In this document: positions 60,448-64,000 of the stretch, piece by piece
How the letters are laid out: each line of letters begins with the position of its first letter
Numbering within the stretch: the stretch's first letter is position 1
Translations under genes and position numbers: made by a program
The notes under the pieces: generated by a model
Databases searched by the model: none
Told to the model about the DNA's origin: nothing
Seen by the model: only the letters and a program-made list of their open reading frames with translations
DNA from: Mugil cephalus
Taxonomy: Eukaryota > Chordata > Actinopteri > Mugiliformes > Mugilidae
Direction of reading: 5' to 3'
Assembly: GCF_022458985.1 (NCBI RefSeq)
Contig: NC_061782.1
Span: forward strand, 16,165,172-16,229,171
DNA length: 64,000 nt

Positions 60448-60481
<34 letters not shown>
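60410..60481. repeat. Compound CA microsatellite
   Basis: Two CA runs (60410-60425 and 60452-60480) separated by AAAACATCACGCGCAAA-like sequence, in ebf3 intron 6. Confidence 0.9.
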
Positions 60482-60483
<2 letters not shown>

Positions 60484-60863
60484 TGCTGGAGAGCATCCAT
60501 GTGAGGAGATCCAAATCTGCAATTTATTCAAATATTGATATTTCTACTTGTCAGGAGAAAGGTGCCTTGAAATTTCCTCTGAGTACTCCTGTCAAAAAAA
60601 TAGCAGGAAATATGTCAGATAATTCATAAATGGAGTTCAGCGCTGCAAAGTCAGTTGGGAACAGCAAAAAATATATATGCTTGTCAATGAAGAATAGGAG
60701 CAATATTACAGAGCCTGCTGCTCATTCTTCCATCATGTCAAGCAAACAGCTTTTGCAGGCCCATAAGTGCATGTTTCACAGCCCGTGTGTGTTTGTGTAT
60801 ATGCATGTATATTTGTATATGTCCCAGTGTATGTACATGTGTATGTATATTTATGCATGTGAA

Positions 60864-60894
60864 TGTGTGTGTGTGTGTGCGCGTGTGTGCGTGC
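60864..60894. repeat. TG microsatellite
   Basis: TG run with CG interruptions, opposite in strand sense to the CA runs nearby. Confidence 0.85.
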
Positions 60895-62390
60895 TTTGGC
60901 TGTGTTGTGACTCCTACTTAGATGTGTTTGTTATCTTTTTCCATCAAGACACCCCATTTCCCGTCCCGGAGCAGCCAATGGGAATGTGTCCTTTTTTTTT
61001 CTGCAGAGGTCCGTAACCGGACGCTGGCCTCCATGTGGTTTGAATTAGGGCCCCCGAAACTGTGAAGGACGCCTCGAATGACGTGAGGCACTTGCAGACC
61101 AAATTCCATTCTGCTGAACGGCGGAGGAAAGAACTCGCCGGAATCCTCCGAGATTTTTTGGCCCGGGCCCGCCAGCGATTAAAACAGGGCGGAAACCAAT
61201 AACTCAATGAATCATGGGGCAACGTCCCATGAAATCTTTCACTGCTCCGTCACACCCTCATGCAAACCCAAACCAACTCGAGCTCTGCCGATTAGTCCTT
61301 TTTCCCAAGTTAAAAAAAAAACAAAAAAAAAACATATAAAACAAAAGTCTTTTCTCCCGTTTGTTGAACAGAACTTTCGACACGTGCAACAGCAATGGCG
61401 CTCCCTCTCCCTCTCTCTTTCTGCCGCCTCCCTCCATTTTGACAAAGTGTCGGCTTCCTGATGATGCATCGCTTGACCATGTTGTGCCAAGGCGAGACAG
61501 AATAGGCCTCCGCATATCTACTGCGGTCATGTGATGCCATAGTTCATAGCAGTTGATGAGATGCAGTTTGGCACAGCTTGGGACCCATCTGGGAGATGCA
61601 GATACGCAGACATGAGAAGTATTTTACAGCAATGCATCTGCGCGCTTGAAGAGCTATTTAGCATATGCTGCTATACAAGAGAATTTGCCTTGCCGTTGCC
61701 AGCTGCAGATTAGTCTTCATTTCTGAAAAATCCGACAGAACAGCTGATCCGCAGTCGGAAGGCAGCGCTGACCAAAACGAGCCGCATCGACGCATGGCGC
61801 CATTTAACGTTTCCGTCAACCTACATCTGCATCGCATTGACTGATTTCGCCGAAAAACAAGCCAAACAAAGTCTCTTTCGAGCTTTTCTTGTTTCAAAAA
61901 ATAACAATGTCAAGCAGAGCAGTAATGCAGCTGCCAGCCCCGGTCGTTTTGTTTCTGTTAGCTCTAGGAGAAGTCAAAGCCCATCCTGCTGCTCTAACTC
62001 AAGTGGCTGATATGTTAGGCCATCTAGGACATGGCAGGCGGTTGACAGTCCATGCAGCCTGTCTACCCACAGGACATCTCCACACAGTGTGTCCACAGCG
62101 GGGCCAGCGCTGTCATCTGGGCCCACTATGGACCACTGCTCTGCTGACAGTGAGAGGGTAAACGTTTACCACCTCAATCCCCCATTAACTCGGTGAAGGC
62201 ACTTCGATCCTCTGTGAAAATAATGATATTGATTGGAGCTTGGCTCTACAAACGAAACGGTTGCAACTAAAAGAGGGATGGGCCCTTGCATTAGAATATG
62301 GGATTTTCGAGGATAAAAGAGTGTTTGGATCTTGTTATATTTTTCCTCCTCTCCATCTCCCTCTAGCTTTCCCCCACCTCCTTGTCTCCT

Positions 62391-62413
62391 CTTTTTTTTT
62401 TTTTTTTTTTTTT
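62391..62413. repeat. Poly(T) tract of 23
   Basis: Uninterrupted T23 following a pyrimidine-rich CCTC/CTCC stretch, in ebf3 intron 6. Confidence 0.9.
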
Positions 62414-62855
62414 CCTCCTGCATTTTTATGTGTGCGCATGTAGTGTGGGGAGCTCGCGCGTCTCCTAAGATTACCCTCCGCTATCCCCGCAATCAAACAA
62501 CAAATGACAACATCATTGCTCAGGCCTTTCAAAATGCGACACAAAAAAGTGTGTTGTAGCTACATTAACTTGCAACAACCCCCTAATAGACCCTTGTGGG
62601 TTTTGTATCTCTCCCCCCTTCGCTCCCCTCTCTTCTCTCTGCTAGGCTGTCACATATCCACCCCCCTCACAGTGCGAGCCTCCGAGCCTCGGTGGAGATC
62701 AGGAGCTCCCTGTCGGAGGTGCTTTGTCACGTAGCCCAGGGAGCGTGGAACTCACCCAGAGCTGTTGAACAAACACAAGCACAGGGGCTGTCAATAGCAG
62801 CTCCGCAAACTAATTGCCTGTCAAATGAACCACCCTCGTTAAGCTGCCCTCACCG

Positions 62856-62856
<1 letters not shown>

Positions 62857-62898
<42 letters not shown>
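62857..62898. repeat. Long perfect CA microsatellite
   Basis: About 20 uninterrupted CA units, the longest in the window and a likely polymorphic marker. Confidence 0.95.
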
Positions 62899-62903
<5 letters not shown>

Positions 62904-64000
62904 TGCATGGTGACATTCGCTCGCACACCCATGCACACCCGCCCGCACTCGAAGCCGATCTGATTCAAAGAGTAGTGATACCTTGTTAGAAGAAAAGACA
63001 CACAAGTGGCACTTCTCTGTTTGCCGTCTTGTTTCCGCAATCGTTACCGGCGTGTGTAGTGCAGTCACCGTGAGATTGCCTTTTTGTTATTATTAAGGGG
63101 AACATAGCATTCTATAGCATAGCTGATGTAATCCGCCCCCCTCACGCTATATCAGCTGGTGTAATATTTCAGTTTTTAAAACCACTCATTAGATGGTAGC
63201 AGAGCTCCACACGCCAAATGTTATTGTTTTTGTGTTTGTTTTGCTTTTTTTTTTTTTTGCTTTTTTTTTTTTCTGTAGTCATTAGGCGGTAGCAGTGGAG
63301 TGCCCAGCGCCTTGTCTGGGTGCCTGTAACAGTGCTGTCGGATTGACACAGCTGGGGAGAGCAGCTTGAGGCTGCACGCTCAGGAATACACAGGGGTGTT
63401 CAAAGCCCCTCTCTGAATCCTGATCAGAGCGCTGCCCCGGCCAACTGATGGCCTATTAAATATACATGCGCAGAGGTCAGAGCTGGAGGTCCCGGCTTCC
63501 TCCCAGCCATGTGCACTTAAGCGGAAGGGCTGGGCAACAATAAAACCTCCTCTCTCTCCAGCGAGCTCTCCCCTGACACCCTCACCTCCAGTGTGTACGT
63601 CAAGTACAGTGCTCACCTAGCGCTATATTACAACCGCCTTTGTGAAAAGGCCAAATGATGCATTTTTTACATGGTTATTATATATTTATATTCAATAACA
63701 CCAAGGACCACTCTTGTGTCTGTCTGTCTCGTGTTAGTTTTTCCATTGTCACTGATAAATAGCCTTGCTCGACATGGGGAGCGTGCACGGAGTTTAGAGT
63801 CCGCGTCCGGGGTCTTTATAGTTTACCAGATTGAGACAAGGAGGTAGAAGGAAGAGCCCCATAATGGCTAGTCATGATTAACATATTCAGAGTGACACTC
63901 TCTCTGTGTTCGTTCGTTAAGCCCGGTCTGTCTGACTAATGAAGTGGAGCGGCAGTTTATCAATTAATCCAGCGCTGAGCCGTTTGTGCTGGGGATAATA

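Overview
The window is vertebrate nuclear DNA, almost certainly from a ray-finned (teleost) fish. It holds AT-rich intergenic DNA, small spliced genes with canonical GT..AG introns, long CA/TG microsatellites, decayed LINE tails and a non-autonomous DNA transposon. The encoded proteins are close to, but clearly diverged from, their mammalian counterparts. There are no bacterial operons, CRISPR arrays or rRNA/tRNA genes.

Six genes can be read, left to right. (1) mxi1 (+, 5' end outside the window): a bHLH-zip MAX-interacting repressor, coding exons 514-4749. (2) smndc1 (-, 10979-7351): the Tudor splicing factor SPF30, complete in five coding exons, 238 codons. (3) adra2a-type alpha-2 adrenergic receptor (+, 13328-14524): a single coding exon, 398 aa, behind a TATA promoter. 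(4) bnip3 (+, 23713-26847): a mitophagy receptor, six exons, 191 aa. (5) ppp2r2d (-, 32139-28915): a PP2A regulatory B subunit, ten coding exons, 447 aa. (6) ebf3 (+, from 44798 past the right edge): a COE transcription factor. Its first six coding exons are present, followed by more than 14 kb of intron 6.

mxi1/smndc1 are tail to tail, and so are bnip3/ppp2r2d. The left three genes have human orthologues at 10q25.2 and the right three at 10q26.3, so the window compresses two well separated human neighbourhoods. The genes do not form a pathway. The large gaps (14.7-23.4 kb beyond adra2a, 32.4-44 kb before ebf3, and ebf3 intron 6) are where regulatory DNA of developmental genes would be expected.

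The most unusual structure is at 19322-20008: a short element with inverted CAGGGTTTC ends that carries a roughly 90% identical copy of a ~340-bp unique-looking sequence found 3.6 kb upstream at 15872-16209. It looks like a transposon that captured neighbouring single-copy DNA. Other points of interest are a candidate intronic mxi1 promoter (94-216), an orphan housekeeping-type promoter (20624-20670), a perfect 17-bp hairpin in smndc1 intron 1, and non-standard pocket-entrance residues in the adrenergic receptor.
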